Shown one piece after another: positions 1 through 8,051 of a stretch of DNA of 64,000 bases. Below the pieces are notes generated by a model, which ran no database searches, had not been told where the DNA came from, and was given only the letters and a program-made list of their open reading frames with translations. Position numbers and translations under genes: made by a program. Source of the DNA: Alistipes sp. Its GTDB lineage: Bacteria; Bacteroidota; Bacteroidia; Bacteroidales; Rikenellaceae. The stretch is from contig JAFNXN010000017.1 in the NCBI GenBank assembly GCA_017379015.1, positions 31,972 through 95,971 of the forward strand, read 5' to 3'. How positions within the stretch are numbered: the first letter of the stretch is position 1; the number at the start of each line of letters is the position of its first letter.

Positions 1-538
1 TATCGGGATTGAGTCTGAGGAACGAGCGATCATACTCATCAGCCTCGACTACCAACCTACGCCCCTCGCCCAAGACGAGGTTTGACGAAAAGTTGCGCGA
101 GATACCCCCTAGAAAGGCACTGCCCTCAGCCGCCGCTGCGTGGTTGAGCCATGCGGCAAGTGTCGATGTTGTTGTCTTGCCATGCGTGCCAGCTACTGCC
201 ATCGTCAGCTTTCCAGTAGAGAGGAAGCCGAGCATCTTTGAGCGTTTCTCGATGGTGAAAGAGTTGTCGCGCAACCACGCCCACTCCTTATGGTCGGCAG
301 GGATGGCGGGTGTGAGCACAACGAGCGTATCCTCATTCGAGCGCATCGACTCGGGGATTAGCTCGGGGTCATCCTCATAGTGGATCTTAGCACCCTCCCT
401 CTCAAGCTCGCGCGTAAGCGGCGTTGCTGTGCGGTCATAGCCAGCCACGGCATAGCCCTCGTGCAGAAAGTATCGAGCAATGGCACTCATGCCAATGCCG
501 CCAATACCTAGGAAATAGACATTCTTAAACTCATTCAT
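1..538 (-). CDS. murC: UDP-N-acetylmuramate--L-alanine ligase MurC (3' part beyond window)
   Basis: The minus strand is open from an ATG at 538 to the window edge, giving about 179 N-terminal residues. It starts MNEFKNVYFLGIGGIGMSA, the Rossmann GxGGxGMS motif of MurC, and carries the ATP-binding P-loop AGTHGKTTT around residue 107 and a VEADEYDRSF segment typical of the family. MurC joins L-alanine to UDP-MurNAc in the cytoplasm, the first step of the peptide stem. It begins only 5 bp after the murG stop, so the two are co-transcribed. The C-terminal ligase domains lie outside the window. The identification is firm from the motifs. Confidence 0.95.
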   Translation of the reverse strand, partial: MNEFKNVYFLGIGGIGMSAIARYFLHEGYAVAGYDRTATPLTRELEREGAKIHYEDDPELIPESMRSNEDTLVVLTPAIPADHKEWAWLRDNSFTIEKRSKMLGFLSTGKLTMAVAGTHGKTTTSTLAAWLNHAAAAEGSAFLGGISRNFSSNLVLGEGRRLVVEADEYDRSFLRLNPD

Positions 539-543
539 ATCTC

Positions 544-1662
544 TTAAGCCTTTGCAAGCTCCATCTCTATAACATTAACCACTCTCTCGGCAGCATCGTC
601 GATAGCAAGGCGAGCGATATTCTCGCTAAGCCTCTGTAGCTGCTCCTTGTCGCCAACGAGCTCCAAGGCTACCTGCATGCCACGCTTAGCAGCCTCACTG
701 TCGGCAACAATCTTTGCCGCCCCCTTCTCAACCAGTGCCATGGCATTCTTTGTCTGATGATCCTCCGATACGTTGGGCGAAGGGACAAATACCGTAGGCT
801 TAGCCACAAGACATAGCTCCGACACGGTGCAAGCACCACTACGCGAGATGACCACATCGGCTGCCGAGTAGGCATAGTCCATGCGCTCGATAAATGCACC
901 CTGCCAGATATTTTTTGTCGGGTGCTCGGCTATAAACTGCTGCATCTCACGCTCGTAATACTTACCTGTCTGCCAGATAACCTGCACAGGGGCCTCACCC
1001 CCTAAGGTAGCAATCCACGCCTTCATCATCTCGTTGAGTGTGCGCGTGCCGAGTGAACCTCCCACAACCATTATCACCGGAAGCTCAGCACTGAAGCCAT
1101 AGTAGGCTAGTGCCTCCGCACGGTCGTTACCCTCAGCACTAAAGCGTCCACGCAGCGGGTTGCCCGTCATTACGATGCGCTCAGCGGGGAAGAATCGCTC
1201 CATCTTGTCGTATGCCACGCATATCTTGCGAGCACGCTTCGAGAGGAGCTTATTGGTCACTCCGGCGTATGAGTTCTGCTCCTGGATGACCGTAGGGATG
1301 CCGAGTCGCTGTGCCGCCCATAGTATTGGTGCTGAGGCGTAACCACCAAAGCCTACGACAATGTCGGCATTGAACTCGCGCACGATGCGCTTCGCACGAC
1401 GTATGCTCTTAAGCACACGGAAGGGCACGGTGAGGTTGTTGAGGATGTTGTGCAGCGTGAGCTTGCGCTGTATTCCCGCCACGGGAAGTCCCTCGATACG
1501 ATAACCCAACGCGGGTATCTTCTCCATCTCCATCTTGCCCTCGGCACCCACAAATAGGAGCTCTACCTCCTCGCCCCACTTGCGCTTCAAAGCCTCTGCC
1601 ACGGCGACTGCGGGATATATATGTCCTCCGGTGCCACCACCAGAGAGTATTACTCTTCTCAT
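544..1662 (-). CDS. murG: MurG, lipid II-forming N-acetylglucosaminyltransferase
   Basis: A 372-residue protein of normal MurG length. It has the N-terminal donor/acceptor loop GGGTGGH at residues 8-14, the VGFGGYAS loop near residue 105, the GGSLGTRTLN motif near 200 and a C-terminal UDP-GlcNAc site with ISRSGACTVSEL and a HQTKNA stretch. MurG transfers GlcNAc to lipid I at the inner face of the membrane, making lipid II. It is followed directly by murC. In most Bacteroidota dcw clusters ftsW precedes murG. Here the 520 bp upstream hold no ftsW, and murG has its own promoter at 1790-1820. Confidence 0.97.
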   Translation of the reverse strand: MRRVILSGGGTGGHIYPAVAVAEALKRKWGEEVELLFVGAEGKMEMEKIPALGYRIEGLPVAGIQRKLTLHNILNNLTVPFRVLKSIRRAKRIVREFNADIVVGFGGYASAPILWAAQRLGIPTVIQEQNSYAGVTNKLLSKRARKICVAYDKMERFFPAERIVMTGNPLRGRFSAEGNDRAEALAYYGFSAELPVIMVVGGSLGTRTLNEMMKAWIATLGGEAPVQVIWQTGKYYEREMQQFIAEHPTKNIWQGAFIERMDYAYSAADVVISRSGACTVSELCLVAKPTVFVPSPNVSEDHQTKNAMALVEKGAAKIVADSEAAKRGMQVALELVGDKEQLQRLSENIARLAIDDAAERVVNVIEMELAKA

Positions 1663-1787
1663 CGTTATCTTTTTATTACATCTTGCGCCACGATAGCACC
1701 TGCGCCACCAACCAATTCAACACATTGGCACACAGCGCATTACCACTATACACGCTCGCGTGTAGGCATACGTGCGCAATTTCACCC
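1663..1787 (-). other. Structured murG leader
   Basis: About 125 nt lie between the predicted start of transcription and murG. On the minus strand the leader contains TACACGC-GA-GCGTGTA, enclosed by GCGCA/TGCGC, then a CCAAT/ATTGG hairpin. A 25-codon GTG-started frame ends about 12 nt before murG; it is hydrophobic and could be chance. No known riboswitch was recognised. Confidence 0.35.
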
Positions 1788-1789
1788 TA

Positions 1790-1820
1790 CAAAATTATGA
1801 ATTATCTGCAGAAAATACAA
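1790..1820 (-). promoter_or_regulatory. Bacteroidota-type promoter of murG-murC
   Basis: On the minus strand TTG (1818-1820), a 20-bp spacer and TAATTTTG (1790-1797) match the phylum consensus TTG-N19-20-TAnnTTTG. The spacing is exact, so murG starts its own transcription unit. The stretch 1821-2002 upstream holds no gene I can support. Confidence 0.7.
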
Positions 1821-2002
1821 TACGATCAAGTTTGTTTTTTTAATTTTTTTGGCAGAGCGTGATTTCGGTTTTGGGGTCTACTATAGTTTAGCCACATGAC
1901 TCTTAAGAGGCTTGAAGATTGAGGCGTATCAATCAGGCTCGGCAGGCTAAAATGAATTTACACAACCCCGCCACAACTACCTCTCAGTACAAATACAACA
2001 AA

Positions 2003-2165
2003 GGGGGTGACTAAAAAGTAAATTAGTCATCCCCTTATTGTTTAGAAGTTGAAGAAAAAGATGTAGTTTTAGGCTTGCGAAGCCCGAAAAACCGCAGTTT
2101 ACTTAAGCGTAAATGAGGATTTTGAGGGCGAGTATAACGACAAAATACACTTTTTATTCAGCTTC
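2003..2165 (-). repeat. Dispersed 162-bp 3'-UTR element, copy A
   Basis: This is one of three nearly identical 162-163 bp copies in the window (others at 19734-19895 and 27471-27632). Read on the minus strand it begins 21 bp after the tkt stop with GAAGCTGAATAAAAAGTG and ends in a 12-bp hairpin (2003-2034; arms GGGG(A/G)TGACTAA and TTAGTCATCCCC, loop of A and T). This copy has about five substitutions and one inserted base relative to the other two. It may act as the tkt transcription terminator or 3' UTR. Confidence 0.9.
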
Positions 2166-2186
2166 TTCACCACATAAGTCGTTATA

Positions 2187-4211
2187 TTACTTAAGCATAG
2201 CCTTTACCTCCTCGGCAACAGTCTTGCCATTGTAGCCAAACTTCTCGTCGAGCACCTTGAAAGGAGCTGAGTAGCCAAAGTGGTCGAAGCCATGGATGAA
2301 GCCCTTGTCGCCAACCAAACCTGCGAGGTTGATAGACAAACCTGAGGTCATACCATAGCGTGGCAAGTTGCCAAGCACAGATGCCTGATACTCAGCATCC
2401 TGATCGCGGAACAAGCCCTCACTTGGGATCGATACAACACGTGTTGCAATGCCCTCCTGAGCCAAAAGTTCAGCACCCTCAACAAGGGTTGACACCTCCG
2501 AGCCGGTAGCGATCATCGTAACCTTTGCATCTGGAGTATCGAGAACAACGTAACCACCCTTCTCAGCACGCATAGCCTCATCGCGACGCGACTGTCCACC
2601 AAGAGCTGGGAGCGACTTGATATTCTGGCGTGAGAGGATAAGAGCTACAGGACGCTTCTCCTCGAGAGCCATCTTCCACGCTGCAACGGTCTCCTCAGAG
2701 TCGGCAGGGCGAAGAACAAGCATAGAACGCTCGCCAGAGTGGTTGCGAAGGTGCTCCATAAGACGGATCTGTGCCTCATGCTCAACAGGCTCGTGGGTAG
2801 GGCCATCCTCACCTACGCGGAATGAGTCGTGTGTCCAGATGTAGATAACGTGCTTCTCCATAAGAGCTGAAAGACGCACTGCAGGCTTCATATAATCAGA
2901 GAATACGAAGAAGGTACCGCAAGCAGGGATGATACCGCCATGAAGTGCCATACCATTCATCACACATGCCATAGTAAGCTCGGCAACACCAGCTTGGAAG
3001 AAGTTACCAGAGAAGTCACCCTTGGTAAATGCCTTGGTCTTCTTAAGGAAGCCATCGGTCTTATCTGAGTTAGAGAGGTCGGCAGATGAAACTACCATAT
3101 TCTCAACATGTTCTGCGAAGTAACCAAGCATTGTTGCAGAAGCTGCACGTGTTGCCTGATCGGGCTTAAGCTCGATTGCCGAGTAGTCGATCTCAGGGAG
3201 CTTGCCAGAGTAGAAGTTATCCATCTTCTCAGCCAACGCAGGGTTCTCCTTGCGCCATGCAGCCTCAACCTCAGCCATACCCTTAGCCCAAGCACGAAGC
3301 TCCTCGCGACGAGCAGCGTAAACCTCCTTCGACTCCTCGAATACTGCGAATGGCTCGTCGGGGTTACCACCGAGATTCTTGATGGTTGCAACGATGTCTG
3401 CACCTGCAGCTGTAAGTGGCTGACCGTGAGTAGATACCTGATTCTCGAAGCTAGTACCATCAGCCTTACGAGCACCGTAGCCCATGATGGTCTTACCGAT
3501 GATAAGTGTAGGACGCTCTGTCTCGGCATTAGCAGCCTTGAGCGCAGCACGGATCTCGTCGATAGACTGGCCATTTACGGTGATAACATTCCAGTTCCAA
3601 GCCTTATACTTCATCTCGATATCCTCGGTATCCACCTCGTCACACTTTGTCGAGAGCTGGATGTTGTTCGAGTCGTAGTACATGATGAGGTTCGATAGTC
3701 CAAGGTGACCAGCAACACGACCAACACCCTGTGAGATCTCCTCCTGCACAGCACCGTCAGAGATAAAAGCGTAGGTCTTATGAGCCATCCACTCGCCGAA
3801 ACGAGCTACCATGAAACGCTCAGCGATAGCAGCACCAAGAGCCATAGCATGACCCTGACCAAGAGGACCAGAAGTGTTCTCAACACCACGCATAACATCT
3901 ACCTCAGGATGACCTGGAGTAACGCTACCCCACTGGCGCAACGACTGCAAGTCCTCAGTAGTGTAATTACCTGCTAATGAGAGCACTGCATAGAGCATTG
4001 GTGACATGTGACCAGGATCGAGGAACAATCGATCGCGGTGTGGATAAGCCATGTTATCGGGGTCATAGCGAAGGAACTCCGCATAGAGCACATTGATGAA
4101 ATCGGCACCACCCATAGCACCACCAGGGTGACCCGACTTAGCCTTCTCGACCATCGAAGCAGCCAAGATACGGATGTTGTCGGCTGCACGCTGAAGTTTG
4201 TTGTTCTGCAT
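2187..4211 (-). CDS. tkt: Transketolase
   Basis: A 674-residue thiamine-diphosphate enzyme of normal family length. It has GHPGGAMG near residue 27, GPLGQGHAMALG near 116, a DSNNIQLS stretch and the pyrimidine-domain motif GEDGPTHEP in the C-terminal half. It moves two-carbon ketol units between sugar phosphates in the non-oxidative pentose phosphate pathway in the cytoplasm. The usual GDG of the diphosphate-binding motif reads SDG here (FISDGAVQEEIS), keeping the metal-binding Asp. Codon choice is strongly biased, as expected for a highly expressed gene. It is divergent from pgk and has its own promoter at 4294-4301. Confidence 0.97.
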   Translation of the reverse strand: MQNNKLQRAADNIRILAASMVEKAKSGHPGGAMGGADFINVLYAEFLRYDPDNMAYPHRDRLFLDPGHMSPMLYAVLSLAGNYTTEDLQSLRQWGSVTPGHPEVDVMRGVENTSGPLGQGHAMALGAAIAERFMVARFGEWMAHKTYAFISDGAVQEEISQGVGRVAGHLGLSNLIMYYDSNNIQLSTKCDEVDTEDIEMKYKAWNWNVITVNGQSIDEIRAALKAANAETERPTLIIGKTIMGYGARKADGTSFENQVSTHGQPLTAAGADIVATIKNLGGNPDEPFAVFEESKEVYAARREELRAWAKGMAEVEAAWRKENPALAEKMDNFYSGKLPEIDYSAIELKPDQATRAASATMLGYFAEHVENMVVSSADLSNSDKTDGFLKKTKAFTKGDFSGNFFQAGVAELTMACVMNGMALHGGIIPACGTFFVFSDYMKPAVRLSALMEKHVIYIWTHDSFRVGEDGPTHEPVEHEAQIRLMEHLRNHSGERSMLVLRPADSEETVAAWKMALEEKRPVALILSRQNIKSLPALGGQSRRDEAMRAEKGGYVVLDTPDAKVTMIATGSEVSTLVEGAELLAQEGIATRVVSIPSEGLFRDQDAEYQASVLGNLPRYGMTSGLSINLAGLVGDKGFIHGFDHFGYSAPFKVLDEKFGYNGKTVAEEVKAMLK

Positions 4212-4293
4212 AGTTATTTGAATTTATTTGTATTTTGAATTAATCTTAATCCTAATCATTTGGGTCTAACTTAGCACAAATCTAAGTATCACA

Positions 4294-4301
4294 CAAAGGT
4301 A
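4294..4301 (-). promoter_or_regulatory. -7 box of tkt promoter
   Basis: TACCTTTG on the minus strand matches TAnnTTTG and lies 83 bp before the tkt start. No clear -33 TTG stands at the usual spacing. Confidence 0.55.
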
Positions 4302-4449
4302 CTAAAACTTTTCCATATACTAGTCATTTTTTGCGAATTTATCACAAAAAGGGTCAATGTTACGTTTTTCACCCCTCTTACACCCGATTATTTCACGTGT
4401 GCGCAATAATATATAGGTATATATATGCTGATGTTTCAAAAAAAAATCG

Positions 4450-4457
4450 TAACTTTG
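4450..4457 (+). promoter_or_regulatory. -7 box of pgk promoter
   Basis: TAACTTTG stands 42 bp before the pgk ATG and matches TAnnTTTG exactly. The upstream region is A-rich, with a weak TTTC in place of the -33 element. The divergent tkt and pgk promoters share the 288-bp gap, which holds no gene. Confidence 0.65.
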
Positions 4458-4499
4458 TCCCGAGTATATATGTATACGTAATCAATAAATTATATAGTT

Positions 4500-5762
4500 A
4501 TGTTTGCAATTGACAACTACAAATTCGCTGGTAAGCATGCGATCATTCGCGTAGACTTCAATGTACCTCTTAACGCTGAGGGTAAGGTGGCTGACGACAC
4601 TCGTATTCGTGCCGCTATCCCAACCATTAAGAAGGTTTTGGCAGAGGGTGGCTCAGTAATCCTCATGTCGCACCTTGGTCGTCCTAAGAAGAACCCAGAT
4701 CCAAAGTACTCTTTGGAGCAGATTATCTATGCTATCGAGGAGCGTCTCGGCGTAAAGGTTATGTTCGCTGGCGACTGCATGGGTGAGCGCGCCGCTGAGA
4801 TGGCTGCAAACCTTAAGCCTGGCGAGGTTATGCTTCTTGAGAACTTGCGCTTCTATGCCGAGGAGGAGGGCAAGCCACGTGGCTTGGCTGAGGATGCTTC
4901 GGAGGAGGAGAAGAAGGAGGCTAAGAAGGCTGTTAAGGAGTCGCAGAAGGAGTTTGTGAAGCGTCTTGCTTCGTATGCTGACTGCTACATCAACGACGCC
5001 TTTGGTACTGCTCACCGTGCTCACGCATCTACAGCACTTATTGCCGACTACTTCCCCGAGGACAAGATGTTTGGATATGTAATGGAGAACGAGCTTAAGG
5101 CTATTGACGGCGTTATGGAGAACCCTGAGCGTCCATTCTGCGCTATTGTTGGTGGCTCGAAGGTATCGACAAAGATCACCATCATCGAGAAGCTTATGGA
5201 GAAGGTCGATTCGATCATCATTGGTGGCGGTATGACCTACACCTTCGCAGGTGCCGAGGGCGGCAAGGAGGGTAAGTCAATCTGCGAGCCTGACATGTTC
5301 CCAGTAGCTCTTGAGATCTTGAAGAAGGCTGAGGCTAAGGGCGTTAAGATCCTTCGCTCGCCAGATGCTCTCATCTGCGACGACTTTGCTGAGACAGCTA
5401 ATACCCAGGAGGCACCAGCCAACAACATCCCTGATGAGTGGGAGGGTGTCGACATCGCATCGCAGGGTAAGGCTAAGTTCCGCGAGCACATCCTTGGCTG
5501 CAAGACAATCCTTTGGAATGGCCCTGTAGGCGTATTCGAGATTGACAAGTTCTCGACAGGCTCACGCGCTGTGGCTGAGGCTATTGCTGAGGCAACAGAG
5601 AAGAATGGTGCTTACTCTCTTATCGGTGGTGGCGACTCTGTAGCATGTGTCAACAAGTTTGGCTTGGCTGACAAGGTGTCATACGTATCAACTGGTGGCG
5701 GTGCACTGCTCGAGTATATGGAGGGCAAGGAGCTTCCAGGCGTAGCTGCTATCCGCAAGTAA
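4500..5762 (+). CDS. pgk: Phosphoglycerate kinase
   Basis: A 420-residue protein that starts with the substrate-binding RVDFNVPLN motif and continues with SHLGRPK near residue 58, an [14 protein letters not shown] motif, VGGSKVSTK and the C-terminal nucleotide loop GGGDSVAC. It transfers phosphate from 1,3-bisphosphoglycerate to ADP in glycolysis. An acidic/basic insertion ([20 protein letters not shown]) around residues 128-147 is longer than in many bacterial enzymes. Codon use is heavily biased, indicating high expression. The gene is monocistronic and followed by a long hairpin. Confidence 0.98.
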   Translation: MFAIDNYKFAGKHAIIRVDFNVPLNAEGKVADDTRIRAAIPTIKKVLAEGGSVILMSHLGRPKKNPDPKYSLEQIIYAIEERLGVKVMFAGDCMGERAAEMAANLKPGEVMLLENLRFYAEEEGKPRGLAEDASEEEKKEAKKAVKESQKEFVKRLASYADCYINDAFGTAHRAHASTALIADYFPEDKMFGYVMENELKAIDGVMENPERPFCAIVGGSKVSTKITIIEKLMEKVDSIIIGGGMTYTFAGAEGGKEGKSICEPDMFPVALEILKKAEAKGVKILRSPDALICDDFAETANTQEAPANNIPDEWEGVDIASQGKAKFREHILGCKTILWNGPVGVFEIDKFSTGSRAVAEAIAEATEKNGAYSLIGGGDSVACVNKFGLADKVSYVSTGGGALLEYMEGKELPGVAAIRK

Positions 5763-5773
5763 TCTTTTGTAAT

Positions 5774-5832
5774 TAGGGGTTATGTGCTGCTGCTCGCGAA
5801 CCATATCGCTGAGCAAGAGCATCTAGCCCCTA
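5774..5832 (+). terminator. Long imperfect hairpin after pgk
   Basis: The 59-nt segment folds end to end. TAGGGGTTATGTGCT pairs with AGCATCTAGCCCCTA with one mismatch, followed inward by TGCTC/GAGCA and GCGA/TCGC around a 6-nt loop. It starts 12 bp after the pgk stop. It lacks a strong T-run, so it may be a terminator, an mRNA-protecting 3' structure or a processing site. Confidence 0.6.
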
Positions 5833-5872
5833 TCATAACAAAAACAGAGTATTACCAATTACTTAATAAATA

Positions 5873-7894
5873 ATGAAACGACTAACTTTTATTCTTGCTA
5901 CTGCGCTTATGATGACAGCGTGTGCAGGTGGCGATGCTGCGAAGGTGCCTGCAATCGACAAGGCAAACTTCGACGAGAGCATTAGCCTCAAGGAGAACTT
6001 CTACCAGTGGGCAACTGGTGGTTGGCAGAAGAACAATCCATTGAAGCCCGAGTTTTCGCGCTATGGCTCGTTCGACGTGCTTCGCGAGAACAACGAGATT
6101 CGCATCAACGACCTATTCAAGGCTATGGCAGAGTCAACAGCCGAGATGGGCACTGTTGAGCAGAAGATCTCTGACCTCTACAAGATGGGCCTCGACGAGG
6201 AGCGTCTTAACAATGAGGGCGCAGAGCCTATCCGCGAGGCTCTTAACGAGATTATGAACATCACTGATCGCGATCAGGTTATCGCCATGCTCGCGAAGCT
6301 CCACACTGATGGTGTTGGTGTATTCTTTGCTGCATACCCCGCTGCCGACCTTGCTGATAGCAATATGACTATTCTCTACATGGAGCAGGCTGGCCTTGGC
6401 ATGGGTAACCGCGACTACTACATCGACGAGAAGAATGCCGACAAGAAGGCTGCTTACCGCACCTACCTCGAGACAATCTTCACCCTTGCAGGTATCGAGG
6501 GCGATATTAAGAAGATGGTCGAGGATGTGATAGCCCTCGAGGACCGCATAGCTGAGAAGCACTGGTCTAACGTGGAGTGCCGCGATATTCAGAAGGGCTA
6601 CAACCCATTCACCTACGAGGAGTTCAAGGCTCAGTTCCCTGGCCTAGATTGGGATAGCTACTTCGCAGCTTTCGGCCTTAACGACCTTAAGAAGCTCGTT
6701 GTTAGCCAGCCATCGTCGTTTACCAACATCCTTGAGGTACTCAACACCACTGATGTTGAGGCATTGCGTGCCTATGTTGCGGCTCACTATATCGACGCTG
6801 CTTCGAACTACCTAAGCGAGGAGTTCGCCTTGGCATCGTTCGAGTTCTTCGGCAAGACAATGTCGGGCACTCAGGAGATCCGTCCACGCTGGAAGCGCGC
6901 CATGGGTGTGCCTAACTCTATCCTCTCGGATGCCGTAGGTCAGATCTACGTTGCTAAGTACTTCCCCGAGAGTGAGAAGGCACGCGTAGAGTTGATGGTA
7001 TCTAACATCCAGAAGGCTTTCTCTAAGCATATCGACGCCCTCGACTGGATGAGTGACGAGACAAAGGCTAAGGCTCAGGAGAAGCTTGCTGCCTTCACCG
7101 TGAAGATTGGCTACCCTAACAAGTGGAAGGACTACTCGACACTTAGCGTTGACCCAGCAAAGAGCTACTGGGCAAATGTTGTTGAGGCTAACCGCTGGTA
7201 CACTGCCGACTCTATGTCGGAGGTGGGCAAGCCTGTAGACCGCGAGAAGTGGATGATGCCACCTCAGATGGTTAACGCCTACTATATGCCTACAACAAAC
7301 GAGATCTGCTTCCCAGCAGCTATCCTTCAGCCTCCATTCTACAACCCAGATGCTGACGATGCAGTAAACTATGGTGCTATCGGCGTGGTTATCGCTCACG
7401 AGATGACTCACGGCTTCGACGACCAGGGCTCGCAGTTCGACAAGATGGGTAACATGAACGACTGGTGGACTAAGGAGGATCGTGAGGCATTCGAGAAGAA
7501 GACTCAGGTGCTTGTAGATCAGTTCAACGCTATCGAGGTACTTCCTGGCTTGAATGCTGATGGTAAGTTCTCACTTGGCGAGAATATCGCCGATCAGGGT
7601 GGCTTGCGTCTTGCCTTCACAGCCCTTACCGACTACGCTTGGGCAGAGGGTCGTCCCGAGGATATCGACGGCTTCACTGGCGAGCAGCGTTTCTACATCG
7701 GGTACGCTACACTCTGGGCTCAGAACATCACCGACCAGGAGAAGGAGCGACTTACAAAGGTTGACGTTCACTCACTTGGCATCAACCGCGTAAATGCTAC
7801 ATTGCGCAACATTCAGTCGTTCTACGACGCCTTTGGCATCGCAGAGGGCGACGCTATGTTTATGCCAATCGAGGAGCGCGTAATTATCTGGTAA
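5873..7894 (+). CDS. M13-family (neprilysin/PepO-like) zinc metallopeptidase lipoprotein
   Basis: A 673-residue protein. The signal peptide ends in a lipobox (LMMTAC, Cys at about residue 17), so it is probably lipid-anchored and faces the periplasm or the surface. The catalytic zinc motif HEMTHGFDDQG is near residue 509 and the third ligand lies in GENIADQGG near 569. NAYY and a C-terminal ERVIIW are also typical of M13. M13 enzymes cut short oligopeptides. Length is normal for the family and all catalytic residues are present. No TAnnTTTG box is seen in the short gap after the pgk hairpin, so its promoter is unclear. Confidence 0.95.
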   Translation: MKRLTFILATALMMTACAGGDAAKVPAIDKANFDESISLKENFYQWATGGWQKNNPLKPEFSRYGSFDVLRENNEIRINDLFKAMAESTAEMGTVEQKISDLYKMGLDEERLNNEGAEPIREALNEIMNITDRDQVIAMLAKLHTDGVGVFFAAYPAADLADSNMTILYMEQAGLGMGNRDYYIDEKNADKKAAYRTYLETIFTLAGIEGDIKKMVEDVIALEDRIAEKHWSNVECRDIQKGYNPFTYEEFKAQFPGLDWDSYFAAFGLNDLKKLVVSQPSSFTNILEVLNTTDVEALRAYVAAHYIDAASNYLSEEFALASFEFFGKTMSGTQEIRPRWKRAMGVPNSILSDAVGQIYVAKYFPESEKARVELMVSNIQKAFSKHIDALDWMSDETKAKAQEKLAAFTVKIGYPNKWKDYSTLSVDPAKSYWANVVEANRWYTADSMSEVGKPVDREKWMMPPQMVNAYYMPTTNEICFPAAILQPPFYNPDADDAVNYGAIGVVIAHEMTHGFDDQGSQFDKMGNMNDWWTKEDREAFEKKTQVLVDQFNAIEVLPGLNADGKFSLGENIADQGGLRLAFTALTDYAWAEGRPEDIDGFTGEQRFYIGYATLWAQNITDQEKERLTKVDVHSLGINRVNATLRNIQSFYDAFGIAEGDAMFMPIEERVIIW

Positions 7895-7917
7895 TAAGGG
7901 ATAATAACCATATTTAG

Positions 7918-7954
7918 ATGTGGGTGGCTAACAAATTTAGCCACCCACATTTTG
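7918..7954 (+). terminator. Terminator of the M13 peptidase gene
   Basis: A perfect 14-bp stem (ATGTGGGTGGCTAA with its complement at 7937-7950), a 5-nt loop and a following TTTG, 24 bp after the stop codon. Confidence 0.8.
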
Positions 7955-7995
7955 TATCAATGACCACCCTTGCATGACGCCTATACAAACAACAA

Positions 7996-8025
7996 GGGCT
8001 GACTAAAAAGTAACTTAGCCAGCCC
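7996..8025 (-). terminator. Hairpin-only relative of the dispersed element, after the acyl-CoA dehydrogenase gene
   Basis: Arms GGGCTGACTAA and TTAGCCAGCCC enclose the loop AAAGTAAC. Arms and loop resemble the terminal hairpin of the 162-bp element (GACTAAAAAGTAAaTTAG), but the rest of the element is missing. It lies 26 bp after the stop of the minus-strand gene and probably ends that operon. Confidence 0.6.
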
Positions 8026-8051
8026 CATCAAGTATTATATAATCAACCGAA

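Noticed and set aside
9-380. 123-codon plus-strand ORF at the left edge
   Set aside because: Lies antisense to the clear MurC N-terminal region.
1675-1752. 25-codon hydrophobic GTG frame before murG on the minus strand
   Set aside because: Too short, non-ATG start, no supporting homology; could be a leader peptide or chance within the structured leader.
3108-3698. 196-codon plus-strand ORF within tkt
   Set aside because: Antisense shadow of transketolase with no recognisable domain or start signals.
6812-7411. 199-codon minus-strand ORF within the M13 peptidase gene
   Set aside because: Antisense shadow; the plus-strand frame carries all catalytic motifs.
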